From: Lachnoclostridium sp. An76
GTDB lineage: Bacteria; Bacillota; Clostridia; Lachnospirales; Lachnospiraceae
Assembly (NCBI RefSeq): GCF_002161355.1
Contig: NZ_NFHL01000001.1
Coordinates: 682,001-746,000 of the forward strand
DNA: 64,000 bases
Reading direction: 5' to 3'
In this document: positions 9,644-17,735 of the stretch, piece after piece
How the letters are laid out: every line of letters begins with the position of its first letter
Numbering within the stretch: the stretch's first letter is position 1
Made by a program: the position numbers and the translations under genes
Notes under the pieces: generated by a model
The model's database searches: none
The model's input: only the letters and a program-made list of their open reading frames with translations
Told to the model about the DNA's origin: nothing

Positions 9644-10873
9644 TCAGCTTCTGTAATCTGCGTTGATCTCAATATATCCGTGTGTCAGGTCGCAGCCCCA
9701 TGCCGCTGCTTCCTCATTTCCTTCTTTGATGTCCGCGACCGCGGTCACCTCCGGCCGGGAGAGGATCTCCGTCGCCTTCTCCTCGCTGTAATCCGTGGCT
9801 GTGCCATTCTCGATGATCTTCAGTTTCCCGGCAGCACTCTCAAAGTACAGGTCTACCTTCTCCGGGTCAAACTCCGCCCCCGAGTATCCCATCGCGCAGA
9901 GGATGCGTCCCCAGTTGGCGTCATGGCCCGCGATGGCCGTTTTCGTCAGGTTGGAGCAGACGATGGATTTTGCCAGCGTCTTTGCCTGTTCCTTTGTCTT
10001 TGCCCCGATGATCTTTGCCTCGAAAAGGGCGGTCGCCCCCTCGCCGTCCCCTGCCATCATCTTTGCCAGTGTTTCGTTGACACAGTGGAGCGCCTCTTTG
10101 AAGGTCTCGTACTCCGGGGTGCCGACGCGGATCTTCTCATTGCCCGCCATCCCGTTTGCCAGCAGGAGCACCGTGTCATTGGTGGAAGTATCCCCGTCCA
10201 CGGAGATCATGTTATAAGTGTCTTCCACATCTTCGCTCAGCGCCTTCTGGAGCGCCTTTTTTGAGATCTTTGCGTCCGTTGTGATAAAGGAGAGCATAGT
10301 GCACATATTCGGATGGATCATCCCTGACCCCTTTGCCATGCCGCCGATGGTCACAGTCTTCTCTCCGATCTCAAATGTCACGGCTGCTTCTTTTTTCCTC
10401 GTATCCGTGGTCATGATCGCCTGCGCCGCCGCTGTGCCGCTCGCCAGATCCGGCTTTTTCGCCGCCGCGAGCACTGCGATGCCCGCCCGCACTCTGTCCA
10501 TGGGAAGCTGCATGCCGATGACCCCGGTGGATCCCACAAGCACACTGTCCCTCTCGATCCCCAGTATCTCAGCCGCCTCATCCGCGGTCTCCCGGCAGTA
10601 TCTCATGCCCTCTTCGCCGGTGCACGCATTGGCGATCCCGGAATTGACCACCACTGCCTGGGGCTTCTTTTTGCTCTCCACCACAGCCCGGTCCCATTTC
10701 ACGGGCGCCGCTTTCACCACATTCGTGGTAAATGTCCCTGCCGCCTTGCATGGCTTTTCGCTGTAGATCAGCGCCATGTCCGTCCTGCCCTGGTACTTGA
10801 TGCCCGCAGCCGCGGCTGCCGCCTGAAATCCCTTTGCGGCGGTGACTCCGCCATCGATCATTTTTATGCTCAT
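9644..10873 (-). CDS. argJ: Bifunctional glutamate N-acetyltransferase / ornithine acetyltransferase
   Basis: Recycles the acetyl group from N-acetylornithine to glutamate; many ArgJ enzymes also make N-acetylglutamate from acetyl-CoA. 409 residues, full length. The self-cleavage site is clear: [12 protein letters not shown], where the Thr near residue 192 becomes the N-terminal nucleophile of the beta chain. The residue before it is Cys where Ala is the textbook residue. Other blocks: STGVIG, TTDTRKK and [10 protein letters not shown]. It sits 16 bases upstream of argB. An AAAGGAG motif precedes the ATG. Confidence 0.96.
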   Translation of the reverse strand: MSIKMIDGGVTAAKGFQAAAAAAGIKYQGRTDMALIYSEKPCKAAGTFTTNVVKAAPVKWDRAVVESKKKPQAVVVNSGIANACTGEEGMRYCRETADEAAEILGIERDSVLVGSTGVIGMQLPMDRVRAGIAVLAAAKKPDLASGTAAAQAIMTTDTRKKEAAVTFEIGEKTVTIGGMAKGSGMIHPNMCTMLSFITTDAKISKKALQKALSEDVEDTYNMISVDGDTSTNDTVLLLANGMAGNEKIRVGTPEYETFKEALHCVNETLAKMMAGDGEGATALFEAKIIGAKTKEQAKTLAKSIVCSNLTKTAIAGHDANWGRILCAMGYSGAEFDPEKVDLYFESAAGKLKIIENGTATDYSEEKATEILSRPEVTAVADIKEGNEEAAAWGCDLTHGYIEINADYRS

Positions 10874-10908
10874 ATGCCCATCTCCTTTATCTGCCTGCCA
10901 GATATCTG

Positions 10909-11010
10909 CTGTTCATCTATTTCTGCTGTACATCTATTTCTGCTGTTCATCTATTTCTGTTGTTCATTTATTTCTGCTCTTCATTTATCACTACTGTTCA
11001 TTAAATGCAG
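10909..11010. repeat. 17-base tandem repeat, about six units
   Basis: Units of the form ctgttcatctatttctg repeat head to tail six times: units 1-3 are nearly identical (one base differs) and units 4-6 progressively diverge. The array fills the gap between argJ and the upstream GNAT gene and includes that gene's last codons. On the transcribed strand each unit holds a TAG or TGA stop touching an ATG (for example tagatgaacagcag). Because 17 is not a multiple of three, each unit changes reading frame. Confidence 0.85.
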
Positions 11011-11437
11011 TGATATTCTCTTCATTCAGAGTGAAATCGTAATAATTCAGGTCCAGGCGCTCTGTCCAGCCAATGGTATTCCAGAATGCATTTCCGATAT
11101 CATTTTTCGTAAACGCGATCAGGGACACCTTGTTGATCTTCTCCTCTTTGAGCGCCTTCATGGCAAATACGACCATCGCCCTGCCGATGCCGTGCCTTCG
11201 GTACGCCTCATCCACGCACACATGGTACAGGCATCCTCTCCTGCCGTCGTGCCCGCAGAGGATGCTCCCCACGATCTTCCCGTCCTTTTCTGCGACCACG
11301 CTGGTGGTAGGGTTGCGCTTCAGGAAACGGTCCACCCCGTCCCGGGAATCATCGATGCTGCGGATGCCGAACCCGCGGATCTTCTTCCAGAGGGCGTACA
11401 CCCCGTCATAATCGTCTATTGTCATCACTCGTATCAT
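10991..11437 (-). CDS. GNAT-family N-acetyltransferase (YpeA-like) inside the arginine operon
   Basis: 148-residue single-domain GNAT with the acetyl-CoA binding loop RRHGIGRAM and an upstream VVAEKDGKIVGSIL strand pair, resembling the YpeA group. It lies between argC and argJ on the same strand. I use the ATG at 11437, nine bases after AAAAGGA; the first ATG is almost on top of that site. Its substrate is unknown. Because of the operon it may acetylate glutamate (a short N-acetylglutamate synthase) or another amino acid; that is inference. The C-terminus (TAFNEQ) runs into the 17-base tandem repeat. Confidence 0.85.
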   Translation of the reverse strand: MIRVMTIDDYDGVYALWKKIRGFGIRSIDDSRDGVDRFLKRNPTTSVVAEKDGKIVGSILCGHDGRRGCLYHVCVDEAYRRHGIGRAMVVFAMKALKEEKINKVSLIAFTKNDIGNAFWNTIGWTERLDLNYYDFTLNEENITAFNEQ

Positions 11438-11519
11438 AGTATCCATTCCTTTTCTGACTTTATCGCTGCAATGCTGCCCTGCTCTCTACAGCCGGTCCTG
11501 CCGCCTGCTGCCCGGCGCT

Positions 11520-12560
11520 TTACGGGAACATGGGCACGAGCTCCAGCCCCTCGCTCTCCTTTAAGCCGAACATCAGGTTCATGTTCTGCACTGCCTGTCC
11601 CGCCGCGCCTTTGACCAGGTTGTCAATGGCGCCCATCATGATGATGCGGTTCGTCCGCGGGTCGATCTTAAATCCGATGTCCACGTAATTGCTGCCCTCT
11701 ACCCATTTTGTCTCCGGGCAGACGTCCCTGTCCAGCACGCGGATGAATTTTTCGTTTCCGTAATATTTATCATACACTGCCTTTACATCTTCCCAGCTCA
11801 CATCCCTGGTCAGCTTTGCATACTCTGTAGCCAGGATGCCCCGGTTCATGGGAACAAGATGTGGCGTAAAGCTCAAGACCATCGGTTTCCCCGCAGCATA
11901 GCCGAGCTGCTCCTCGATCTCCGGAGTGTGCCTGTGGGACGCCACACCGTATGCCTTCATATTCTCATTGACCTCACAGAACAGGTTCTGGACCTTTGCC
12001 CCTCTTCCCGCGCCGGATGTGCCGGATTTTGCATCAATAATGAGGGTATCCATATCGATGATCCCCTCCTTTGCAAGAGGATATGCAGTGAGGATGGAAC
12101 AGGTCGTATAGCATCCCGGATTTGCCACCAGCCTTGCGCCTTTTACGCTCTCCCGGTTCACCTCGCACAGGCCGTACACTGCTTCTTCTATAAACTGAGG
12201 CGCCTTATGCTCGATCTTGTACCACTCCTCATAGACCTTTACATCTTTCAGGCGGAAATCCGCGCTTAAGTCTATGATCTTTGTCTTTGAGAGGATGTCT
12301 TCATTTACAAGGGAGGCGCACAGCCCCTGAGGCGTCGCGGTAAAGATCACGTCCACCTGGGAAGCGAGTTCCTCCATATTGTCGTCCATGCAGACCGCGT
12401 CCACGATCTGAAACATATTCCTGTATACATCTGCGTATTTCTGATCGATATAGCTCCGGGAGCCGTACCATTTGATCTCTGCATCTTTATGTCCTGATAA
12501 TATCCTTACGAGCTCGCCGCCTGCATAGCCGGTAGCCCCGATGATCCCAACTCTGATCAT
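11520..12560 (-). CDS. argC: N-acetyl-gamma-glutamyl-phosphate reductase
   Basis: NADPH-dependent reductase making N-acetylglutamate semialdehyde, third step of arginine synthesis. Rossmann motif GATGYAGGEL at residues 9-18, catalytic Cys near 149 in NPGCYTT, and HTPEIEEQL and PHLVPMNRGI blocks. 346 residues, typical of the long (type 1) form. AAAGGA precedes the ATG. First gene of the operon; the promoter upstream is overlapped by ArgR-like boxes. Confidence 0.96.
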   Translation of the reverse strand: MIRVGIIGATGYAGGELVRILSGHKDAEIKWYGSRSYIDQKYADVYRNMFQIVDAVCMDDNMEELASQVDVIFTATPQGLCASLVNEDILSKTKIIDLSADFRLKDVKVYEEWYKIEHKAPQFIEEAVYGLCEVNRESVKGARLVANPGCYTTCSILTAYPLAKEGIIDMDTLIIDAKSGTSGAGRGAKVQNLFCEVNENMKAYGVASHRHTPEIEEQLGYAAGKPMVLSFTPHLVPMNRGILATEYAKLTRDVSWEDVKAVYDKYYGNEKFIRVLDRDVCPETKWVEGSNYVDIGFKIDPRTNRIIMMGAIDNLVKGAAGQAVQNMNLMFGLKESEGLELVPMFP

Positions 12561-12678
12561 AGTCTTTTTTCCTTTCTGGTATTACTGTCCTGCATGTAGC
12601 ATGCGTATCACAGTTTCCTATGATATACCTCATTTAATAGGAAGTAAAGCATTTCATGAAAATATTTAGTAAGAGTGC

Positions 12679-12714
12679 TTGCATAATAATACAACTTTTA
12701 TGCATATTATGCAA
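12679..12714 (-). promoter_or_regulatory. argC promoter overlapped by ArgR-like boxes
   Basis: On the minus strand: TTGCAT at 12714-12709, a 17-base spacer and TATTAT at 12691-12686. The -35, the spacer and the bases after the -10 are occupied by the words ttgcataa (12679-12686), ttatgcat (12698-12705) and ttatgcaa (12707-12714), which form overlapping palindromes. The same words recur at the argG promoter (52023-52135). Occupancy here would block RNA polymerase, as expected for arginine repression. Regulator identity is inferred. Confidence 0.6.
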
Positions 12715-12746
12715 GCGTATTTTTCTATTTATTTCACATTTCTGAT

Positions 12747-12795
12747 AACAGTCCAGCCGTCGAGTTATGCGTTTTCCGAATGATGCGCCTGAGCC
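12747..12795. repeat. Diverged dispersed repeat, copy B
   Basis: Begins aacagtccagcc and contains ttttccgaatg, like 689-738, but lacks the closing ctggactg half, so it does not fold in the same way. It sits in the 375-base gap between argC and the toxin gene, which otherwise holds the argC promoter and a terminator; no convincing gene is present in that gap. Confidence 0.4.
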
Positions 12796-12877
12796 TATTC
12801 TCCGCCCTGGGAGGTTACCACATATACCGCAGATGGCTGGCTGGCGGACGATGATAGAGGCTTCTGGCAATTTTTAT

Positions 12878-12932
12878 AAAAAGTTCGGCGGAGCAGCAGA
12901 AAAAATTCTGTTGCTCCGCCTGAACTTTTTTA
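12878..12932 (-). terminator. Strong terminator after yoeB
   Basis: Long hairpin: aaaaagttc-ggcggagcagcagaa pairs almost perfectly with ttctgttgctccgcc-tgaacttttt, with T runs on both strands. It begins 4 bases after the end of the toxin gene. Confidence 0.8.
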
Positions 12933-12935
12933 TAA

Positions 12936-13199
12936 TTATTTATCAGAATAATGGAATCTGCATGATAATATATAGACATTATATTCATCTATTTTATAGA
13001 CCAGTCTGTCTTTATCATTGATCCTCCTGCTCCAGTACCCTGACAGATCTCCGGTCAACGGCTCCGGCTTTCCAATTCCTGAGTTTCCATTTCGGCAGAT
13101 ATCTTCAATCAGAGAATTAATTTTCTTCAAAGTCCTTCTGTCCTCGGTCTGCCAGTAAATATAATCTTTCCAGCCATTAACCGTAAATATTTTATTCAT
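12936..13199 (-). CDS. yoeB: YoeB/Txe family toxin
   Basis: 87-residue RelE-superfamily mRNA interferase that would cleave mRNA at the ribosome when free of antitoxin. The family's features are visible: GWKDYIYWQTEDRRTLKKIN at the N-terminus, the block KPEPLTGDLSGYWSRRI, and the C-terminal CRFHYSDK carrying the conserved His-Tyr pair. It overlaps the antitoxin gene by 8 bases and is followed at once by a terminator. Confidence 0.94.
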   Translation of the reverse strand: MNKIFTVNGWKDYIYWQTEDRRTLKKINSLIEDICRNGNSGIGKPEPLTGDLSGYWSRRINDKDRLVYKIDEYNVYILSCRFHYSDK

Positions 13200-13458
13200 C
13201 CGTTTCGACCTCGATCAATTTCCTGACTTCCGCCTGCCCGTTCTCCAGCTGTCTCTTTGACTCCATCAGCCACCTGTAATTTGCTTCATTTCCAAGCAAA
13301 TGCATATTTTCAAGCATATTATTATAAGTTTCTTCAGAAATCATTACAATATTCCTGTTTTTCTTTCGCGTTATGATAAGAGTCTCATAGTCATCAGAAA
13401 CCTTATCCATACACTCTTTCATATTCCCGCGAAGTTCTGTATAATTTACTGCCAACAA
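13192..13458 (-). CDS. yefM: YefM/Phd family antitoxin
   Basis: About 88 residues: an N-terminal Phd/YefM fold (NYTELRGNMKECMDKVSDD, then TRKKNRNIVMISEETYNNM) that binds DNA and a C-terminal tail that would wrap YoeB. An in-frame GTG lies farther upstream at 13476, but the Shine-Dalgarno-like AGAGGTGAT lies inside that extension, so a TTG at about 13458 is the more likely start. First gene of the pair, as usual for YefM-YoeB. Confidence 0.9.
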   Translation of the reverse strand: MLAVNYTELRGNMKECMDKVSDDYETLIITRKKNRNIVMISEETYNNMLENMHLLGNEANYRWLMESKRQLENGQAEVRKLIEVETDE

Positions 13459-13476
13459 AGATATCACCTCTTTCAC

Positions 13477-13492
13477 GTACAGTATTCTGTAC
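13477..13492. promoter_or_regulatory. Probable autorepression operator of yefM-yoeB
   Basis: Perfect palindrome gtacag-tatt-ctgtac lying between a TATAAT-like -10 (minus strand, about 13495-13505) and the Shine-Dalgarno. The E. coli YefM operator is built on TGTACA cores, and these arms carry TGTAC/GTACA. Function inferred from position and that similarity. Confidence 0.6.
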
Positions 13493-13548
13493 TTATATTA
13501 TAGTATATACAATGTTCGTAGTCAATATACTGTAAACAGGGAAATCTT

Positions 13549-14799
13549 CTATTTCCGTATCTGACCGTTTCCAAAAATCACATATTTCGTCGTTGTCAGT
13601 GCCTCCAGCCCCATGGGCCCTCTCGCGTGGAGCTTCTGGGTGCTGATCCCGATCTCCGCGCCGAATCCGAACTCAAACCCGTCCGTAAACCTGGTAGATG
13701 CGTTCACATACACTGCCGCTGCATCGATCTCATCCTGGAACTTCAGGGCATTGTTATAATCATTCGTGATAATGGACTCTGAATGTCCGGTATTATATTT
13801 GTTGATATGGGCGATCGCCTCGTCAATGGAGTCCACGATCTTCACTGAAATAATGGCGTCCAGATATTCTGTCCCCCAGTCTTCTTCCGAAGCGGGGATG
13901 ATCTCTTCACTGATCGCCCTTGCCCTCTCGTCGCCCCTGATTTCCACATCATGAGCCTTCAGCCTCTCCACAATCTGTGGAAGGGCTTCCGGCGCGATCT
14001 CACTGTGGACAACCAGAGACTCGCAGGCATTGCATACTCCCAGTCTCTGGGTCTTTGCATTTTCCACGATGTCTGCCGCCATGCGGATATCTGCCGATGC
14101 GTCCACATAGACATGACAGTTGCCTGTACCCGTCTCGATCACCGGAACTGTGCTGTTCTCCACCACATTCGCGATCAATCCTGCGCCGCCTCTGGGGATG
14201 AGCACATCAATGCCGCCGTGCATCTTCATCATCTCACCGGCAACCTCGCGGCTCGTATCCTCCACGAGCAGGACTACATCCTGGCAGAGTTTTTCCTTGC
14301 GCAGTCCGGATTTGATGGCGCGCACGATGGCCTGATTGGAATGGATCGCATCGCTGCCTCCGCGGAGGATCGCAGCATTCCCGGTCTTAAAGCAGAGTCC
14401 GAAGGCATCCGCCGTCACATTGGGGCGGGACTCATAAATGATCCCGACCACACCCAGGGGGACTCTCTTTTTCCCGATCCTCAGTCCGTTGGGTCTCGTC
14501 TTCATATACAGCACTTCGCCCACCGGGTCGTCCAGGGCTGCGATCTGCCTGAGTCCTTCCGCCATATCAGCGATCCGTTTCTCAGAGAGGGCGAGCCGGT
14601 CGATCAGAGACTGCTTGATTCCTTTCTCCTTCGCCGCTTCCAGGTCTTTTGCATTTTCTTCCAGTATCATATCCTGCTGCGCGGTCAGTTCATCCGCAAC
14701 TGCAAGCAGCCCTCTGTTCTTATCTGCCGTTCCCATCTTAGCCGCCTCGACGGCAGCTTTCTTCGCGCAATCTGTGAGCATCTGCATATATGATTCCAT
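13549..14799 (-). CDS. proA: Glutamate-5-semialdehyde dehydrogenase (gamma-glutamyl phosphate reductase)
   Basis: NADPH-dependent second step of proline synthesis. 416 residues with the aldehyde-dehydrogenase fold; catalytic Cys near residue 256 in [10 protein letters not shown], plus [12 protein letters not shown] and [17 protein letters not shown] lies just before the ATG at 14799; the frame is open for 38 more codons. A TACAAT -10-like box lies about 100 bases upstream. Its usual partner proB is not adjacent nor elsewhere in the window. Confidence 0.96.
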   Translation of the reverse strand: MESYMQMLTDCAKKAAVEAAKMGTADKNRGLLAVADELTAQQDMILEENAKDLEAAKEKGIKQSLIDRLALSEKRIADMAEGLRQIAALDDPVGEVLYMKTRPNGLRIGKKRVPLGVVGIIYESRPNVTADAFGLCFKTGNAAILRGGSDAIHSNQAIVRAIKSGLRKEKLCQDVVLLVEDTSREVAGEMMKMHGGIDVLIPRGGAGLIANVVENSTVPVIETGTGNCHVYVDASADIRMAADIVENAKTQRLGVCNACESLVVHSEIAPEALPQIVERLKAHDVEIRGDERARAISEEIIPASEEDWGTEYLDAIISVKIVDSIDEAIAHINKYNTGHSESIITNDYNNALKFQDEIDAAAVYVNASTRFTDGFEFGFGAEIGISTQKLHARGPMGLEALTTTKYVIFGNGQIRK

Positions 14800-14957
14800 T
14801 TTCCGGTCTCCTTTCTCCTGGCCTGCACAGTCTCTTCTCCTGTTGTATCTGTCTGACGCACAGGCACTCATCCTGCCCCCTATTGTACCATTGTTCGGTA
14901 ATTGCCGCCACAAATTTCGGTACAGAAAATTCTTAAGAAATTATTAGCAGTAACAGT

Positions 14958-15323
14958 TCATCCGATTTTCTCCGCCATGTACATCCCGCCCATAACACCG
15001 GCAAGGCAGAAGATGACGCTCGCACACATATATGTAAACGCCATCCCATAGTGTCCTTTCCCGAGCAGGGTGTACGCTTCCAGCGAAAATGTGGAAAATG
15101 TCGTAAATCCTCCACACACTCCGGTCTTAAGGAAAAGGACCAGGTCCGCAGGCAGATCCTTTCTCGCAGCCATGCCTGCGATACATCCGATCAGTAACGC
15201 TCCCAGCACATTTGTCACAAAGGTAAGGACCGGGAAATCCCCTTTATAAGGAAGCAGGCTGAGCCCATACCGGAGCACTGCTCCCAGGGCCCCGCCCAGG
15301 CCCACACAGATGATCCCTGACAT
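14958..15323 (-). CDS. crcB: Fluoride channel FluC/CrcB
   Basis: 121-residue, four-helix small membrane protein that as a dual-topology dimer exports fluoride. Family blocks: GGALGAVLRYGL at the N-terminus, the conserved Asn in FVTNVLGALLIG, and GVCGGFTTFSTFSLE with the fluoride-coordinating Phe/Thr/Ser stretch. It starts 4 bases after the nitroreductase stop, so the two are co-transcribed. Only one crcB is present; no fluoride riboswitch was recognised upstream of the pair. Confidence 0.95.
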   Translation of the reverse strand: MSGIICVGLGGALGAVLRYGLSLLPYKGDFPVLTFVTNVLGALLIGCIAGMAARKDLPADLVLFLKTGVCGGFTTFSTFSLEAYTLLGKGHYGMAFTYMCASVIFCLAGVMGGMYMAEKIG

Positions 15324-15327
15324 CTCC

Positions 15328-15855
15328 TTACCTCACGTATACGATGTAATCGTCTTTCCTCGGCTTTGCCTCAGGAACTGCGCCATCCGCAGGGTAACCG
15401 AGGATGCAGTGTCCGACGCCGATATAATCGCCTTCGACGCCCCATTTCTTAAGAAGCGCCTTCCCCTCTTCAGAGCCAAATACCTCTCTCGCCCTGTGGA
15501 TCCAGCAGGAGCCCACTCCCACTGCGTAAGCGGCATTCATCAGATTTCCCATGACGAGAGCGCCGTCCTCCACACAGGTGGGGCGTTCCTTTGAAGCCAG
15601 CACCACCAGGACAGTAGGCGCTCCGTAAAACGGATCCGACTCCTCATCGTCCATCACTCTGGCATTGAGTTTCGAGAGATAATCTCTTGTCTCCTTATCC
15701 TGCACTACAATGATCTTCGGAGACTGCATCCCCATCCCGGTAGGCGCGTAAGTTCCTGCCTCGAGGATCTTCTGAAGCTCTTCCTCTTTGATCTGCTCCG
15801 GTTTATACGCGCGGATGCTCCTTCTCTCTTTCAGATCTTTTAATGTTGATTCCAT
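15328..15855 (-). CDS. Nitroreductase family flavoprotein
   Basis: 175-residue FMN-dependent oxidoreductase of the nitroreductase fold: RRSIRAYKPEQI (FMN phosphate site) near residue 12, GMGMQSPKI, and the C-terminal GHCILGYP block. The GSCWIHRAREVF stretch is typical of the short anaerobe members. GGAGATG precedes the ATG. Physiological substrate unknown. Forms an operon with crcB downstream. Confidence 0.92.
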   Translation of the reverse strand: MESTLKDLKERRSIRAYKPEQIKEEELQKILEAGTYAPTGMGMQSPKIIVVQDKETRDYLSKLNARVMDDEESDPFYGAPTVLVVLASKERPTCVEDGALVMGNLMNAAYAVGVGSCWIHRAREVFGSEEGKALLKKWGVEGDYIGVGHCILGYPADGAVPEAKPRKDDYIVYVR

Positions 15856-15924
15856 GATCTCATCTCCTGTATCAATCTTAAATGTATCGATTTCAAGTAT
15901 TTCTGTCCCATTCCGCCGTATGTT

Positions 15925-16134
15925 TTATGCCAGGATCTCTTCTTTCTTCTCCAGGATCTTCTCTACAGCAGCACACGCCGGGCAGTCGCAGTATGCAGCT
16001 CCTTCCGCTTTGATCTTCTTTGCATGGGCTGCCACTCCGGAAGCGGCCTCCGCCCCGCCGAATACTTTAGCCCCTGCTTCTGACTCTGCGAAACACTTTC
16101 TTATCCATAGCAAACCCTCCTTTAAATCTGTCAC
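15925..16134 (-). CDS. Small conserved protein with CxCxxC tail
   Basis: The frame encodes up to 69 residues ending YCDCPACAAVEKILEKKEEILA; the CxCPxC cluster suggests a metal or redox site. Related short Lachnospiraceae proteins are often mislabelled Hsp90. The start is unclear: the frame opens with a GTG at 16134, while a good AAGGAGG is followed six bases later by an ATG at 16108 that is in another frame and stops after 13 codons. Either a near-site TTG is used or a one-base frameshift separates the true start from the body. Function unknown. Confidence 0.6.
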   Translation of the reverse strand: MTDLKEGLLWIRKCFAESEAGAKVFGGAEAASGVAAHAKKIKAEGAAYCDCPACAAVEKILEKKEEILA

Positions 16135-16181
16135 TGTCTGTATTTTATCACTCTGTCCTGTCTTTTACAATCCGCCAGACA

Positions 16182-16712
16182 TCAGAAGACTTCTATCTGG
16201 CACACCTTCATCGCTTCCAGCGCCTGGCTGTGGCTCTGCGGCGTCACCCCAGCGCAGCACGATGCCGCCACCCGTATGGGGACTTCCGGACAGCATGCTT
16301 TCAGGAGAAGGGCATTGGAGATCACACAGATATCCGTGCACAGCCCGGCCAGAGTGATCTCTTCCACAGATCCTTCCGCCCCTTCCAGATTTTTTACAGA
16401 TTCCCCGAGCTCCACGCTTCCGAACGACGGTTTGTCTATCAGCAGACATCCCTGTTTTTCATCCAGGGCTTCCATCACTTCCCGGCGGATCTCCCAGCCT
16501 TCTGTCCCTTTTATGCAGTGCGGCACCGGCAGATGCCTGCCCTCCTCACTGTCCAGATAATCCTCCCCGTGCGTATCCCTTGTGGCGATCACCTTCCCGT
16601 CAAACCCCCGGATCATCTCCACAACGCCCGGCACGATAGCCTCCGCCTCTTTTGTCCCGAGAGCTCCGTCGATAAAATCATTCTGCATATCCACTACTAC
16701 AAGTACCTTCAT
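16182..16712 (-). CDS. Cysteine hydrolase (nicotinamidase/isochorismatase family)
   Basis: 176 residues with the family triad: Asp in VVDMQNDFIDG, a mid-protein Lys (KPSFGS region) and the nucleophilic Cys in LAGLCTDICVISNAL near residue 125. The metal-binding D-x-H-x-x-x type motif is represented by ATRDTHGEDYLD. This is closest to nicotinamidase (nicotinamide to nicotinate, NAD salvage), but isochorismatase-like amidases share the pattern. ATG at 16712 has AAAGGAG upstream. It follows the OGG1-type gene by 18 bases, so the two are probably co-transcribed. Confidence 0.88.
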   Translation of the reverse strand: MKVLVVVDMQNDFIDGALGTKEAEAIVPGVVEMIRGFDGKVIATRDTHGEDYLDSEEGRHLPVPHCIKGTEGWEIRREVMEALDEKQGCLLIDKPSFGSVELGESVKNLEGAEGSVEEITLAGLCTDICVISNALLLKACCPEVPIRVAASCCAGVTPQSHSQALEAMKVCQIEVF

Positions 16713-16730
16713 CTGCTCTTCTCCTTTCAC

Positions 16731-17561
16731 TCAGCCTTTGCCATTATTGTTCAGGTCATAATAAAATATGTACTGCTGCATCACCCCTGCGCATCCCCTG
16801 TATTTCTCAAACGGGAACTTCCCGCCGTACCTCGCGTCAAGCACTTTCTGTATATGTGTGTCCACAGGAAACGCATCCATATGGTGCAGGGCAAACAGGC
16901 AGATGCAGTCCGCCACCTTGCCGCCGATCCCGGGAAGCCTCATCAGTTCCGCTCTCGCCGTCAGATAATCCATCTTTTTCACCTGTTCCAGATCTACTTC
17001 CCCCGACGCGATCATGCGCGCTGTGCCGCAGATATACCTGCTGCGGTATCCCAGCTTCAGCGCCCGGAGTTCTTCTTCCGCAGCCGATGACAGCTCATCA
17101 GGAGTGGGAAATGCATTGTACATCCTGCCGTCTTCTGTCTCTATCTTCTTCCCGTATTTCCCGCTGACTGCCTGGATCAGCCCTTTGATCCTGGGGATAT
17201 TGTTCTGCTGGGACAGGATAAAAGTGATGATCATCTCCCACACATCCTGCTTTAAAATGCGGATCCCGCTGCCGAACTGTGCTGCTGCCCGCAGATACTC
17301 GTCTTCCGGATCGATCCCTGCCAGATACTTCTCATAACTGGTATCCATATCAAAATATTCCTTCCAGAAAGACTCATACTCTTCCCGGGAGCAGTACAGG
17401 ACCGTCTTCCCCGATGCCTCTGCGCCGTCCGCACTGATCTTAAGGAACCTCTCTCCTGCGATCAGCTCATAACTCCCGTCTCCTGCCGGATCGAGGCGGA
17501 AACACTGCCCGGACCTGCATATCTGTGAAACCGAAAAACATTGATTCTCTATTGTGACCAT
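16731..17561 (-). CDS. 8-oxoguanine DNA glycosylase/AP lyase (OGG1 type)
   Basis: 276-residue HhH-GPD DNA repair enzyme. N-terminal OGG-N-like domain (QICRSGQCFRL), ILSQQNN in the helical region, then helix-hairpin-helix LPGIGGKVADCICLFAL with the catalytic Lys and PVDTH with the catalytic Asp, matching human OGG1 K249/D268. It would excise 8-oxoG and nick the strand. GGAGG precedes the ATG. Bacterial OGG1-type enzymes are mainly found in Clostridia and archaea; a separate mutM copy in this window is a pseudogene (30528-31160). Confidence 0.93.
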   Translation of the reverse strand: MVTIENQCFSVSQICRSGQCFRLDPAGDGSYELIAGERFLKISADGAEASGKTVLYCSREEYESFWKEYFDMDTSYEKYLAGIDPEDEYLRAAAQFGSGIRILKQDVWEMIITFILSQQNNIPRIKGLIQAVSGKYGKKIETEDGRMYNAFPTPDELSSAAEEELRALKLGYRSRYICGTARMIASGEVDLEQVKKMDYLTARAELMRLPGIGGKVADCICLFALHHMDAFPVDTHIQKVLDARYGGKFPFEKYRGCAGVMQQYIFYYDLNNNGKG

Positions 17562-17679
17562 ATGACCTCCGCCTTTTTATCTGTACTTTGAAAGCATACC
17601 ATGACAGCCGTCCCCCGGCAAGCCCCGCCCGCTTTCAAACGCCGTTTTCAGGCATTGTAATGTTTCAGGAAGAAGCGAA

Positions 17680-17725
17680 AAAGCAGGACGCCCAGGGTGC
17701 TATCCTCTCCCTGGGCGTCTGCTTT
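17680..17725 (-). terminator. Terminator after the CcdA-TlpA gene
   Basis: aaagcaggacgcccaggg pairs with ccctgggcgtctgcttt, 11-base loop, 10 bases beyond the stop of the minus-strand gene. The T run is short. Confidence 0.7.
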
Positions 17726-17735
17726 GGACTGGGCT

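Noticed and set aside
10909-11010. CRISPR array
   Set aside because: The 17-base units are contiguous with no spacers, and no cas genes are present.
10874-11614. Plus-strand 246-codon open frame across the GNAT gene
   Set aside because: Shadow of the minus-strand GNAT and the tandem repeat; GNAT motifs are clear on the other strand.
12634-12870. A 78-codon open frame downstream of the toxin gene
   Set aside because: It crosses the argC promoter and the dispersed repeat, has no Shine-Dalgarno and its product is not protein-like.
15856-15924. Fluoride riboswitch upstream of the nitroreductase-crcB pair
   Set aside because: The gap is only about 70 bases and I could not find the conserved GG...GATG and pseudoknot elements of the crcB motif.
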